This document shows positions 63,783-64,000 of a stretch of 64,000 bases of DNA, one piece after another (the stretch's first letter is position 1; each line of letters starts with the position of its first letter). The stretch is from the NCBI RefSeq assembly GCF_016342705.1, contig NZ_JAEINV010000002.1, positions 1 through 64,000 of the forward strand, written 5' to 3'. A program made the translations under genes and the position numbers. This stretch comes from Lutibacter sp. Lineage in GTDB: Bacteria > Bacteroidota > Bacteroidia > Flavobacteriales > Flavobacteriaceae. Under the pieces are notes generated by a model. That model searched no databases, was not told the origin of the DNA, and saw only the letters and a list, made by a program, of their open reading frames with translations.

Positions 63783-63810
63783 AGCCTAGCTATTTTTTAG
63801 CTAGACTTTT
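63781..63810 (+). terminator. Intrinsic terminator of the right-end module
   Basis: AAAGCCTAGCTA (63781-63792) pairs with TAGCTAGACTTT (63798-63809) over 12 positions with one mismatch, a 5-nt T loop and a following T. It overlaps the stop codon of the last module gene. Confidence 0.85.
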
Positions 63811-63833
63811 ATTTACGGTTAGTATATGAAAAG

Positions 63834-63918
63834 TAGGCGATTTCGAAGCACTAAACTTTCGGTTAAGCACAAACTTTGATACGAGCTGAAAGTCTTGAAC
63901 TTACTGCTGTTTCGCCTA
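63834..63918. repeat. Long imperfect hairpin element downstream of the module
   Basis: TAGGCGA (63834-63840) and TCGCCTA (63912-63918) close an imperfect stem. Inside it AGCA-C-TAA (63847-63854) faces TTA-C-TGCT (63901-63908), and ACTTTCGG (63855-63862) faces CTGAAAGT (63886-63893). T-rich DNA follows (63919-63924). It could be a folded recombination site, a structured RNA or a dispersed repeat. No gene is seen from here to the end of the window. Confidence 0.55.
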
Positions 63919-64000
63919 TTTTTTATATATTGTTACCAGCTGGGTTTTATTCGTTATTTCACTTAAAGTCTTAAATCAATTAGTCGCAAAGTGTCTTGTA

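Overview
The window comes from a Flavobacteriaceae-type Bacteroidota chromosome. I base this on the AT-rich DNA (about 31-32% GC in lines I sampled by hand), promoters of the TAnnTTTG type, a SusC/SusD pair, Bacteroidetes-type lipoproteins, a very large repeat-containing surface protein and flavobacterial versions of core genes. The genus cannot be fixed from the sequence alone. I saw no rRNA gene, intact tRNA gene or CRISPR array.

Left part (1-23277). The window opens inside a giant secreted adhesin-like protein read on the minus strand, with near-identical 78-residue tandem repeats and a small secreted protein gene just upstream of it. Next comes a block of core genes on the plus strand: lpdA, pabB, tilS, a small secreted protein, ppc and a DinB-like protein. 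A minus-strand TPR histidine kinase / NarL-type regulator pair and a small XRE regulator follow. Then come, on the plus strand, a penicillin acylase-family gene joined to a LacI-family regulator, the YifB/ComM ATPase and a tricorn-like protease.

Central part (23484-59756). This is a glycan-utilization region of about 36 kb, all on the minus strand. A 15-gene run (59756 down to 33992, gaps of 47 nt or less) encodes four GH92 alpha-mannosidases, a GH125 alpha-1,6-mannosidase, a GH97 alpha-glucosidase-like enzyme, GH20 and GH3 enzymes, a PNGase F-like amidase, a glycosylasparaginase, a GH130 phosphorylase, an SSS symporter, a CBM9-like protein, a GHL10-like protein and an EEP-fold protein. Together these can be read as a complete route for taking apart N-glycans, probably high-mannose ones. 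PNGase F and glycosylasparaginase attack the GlcNAc-Asn bond. GH97 would remove terminal glucose, GH92/GH125 trim the mannose arms, and GH20/GH3 could split the chitobiose core. The symporter could import Man-beta-1,4-GlcNAc for the cytoplasmic GH130 phosphorylase. A second unit downstream holds SusC, SusD, a terminator-like hairpin, an FG-GAP/ASPIC-UnbV protein, a ROK kinase and an FHS-type sugar transporter. A LytS/LytT-type two-component system lies divergently upstream of the 15-gene run and is the obvious candidate regulator.

Right end (61677-64000). After a strong terminator there is a fragment matching the 3' end of a tRNA (putative att site). It is followed by a small divergent gene with three helically phased direct repeats at its start, and then four tightly packed genes of higher GC: an unknown 251-aa protein, a DUF5675-like protein and two small membrane proteins. 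They end in a terminator followed by a long imperfect hairpin element. This looks like a small phage-derived or cassette-like module and is the least explained part of the window.
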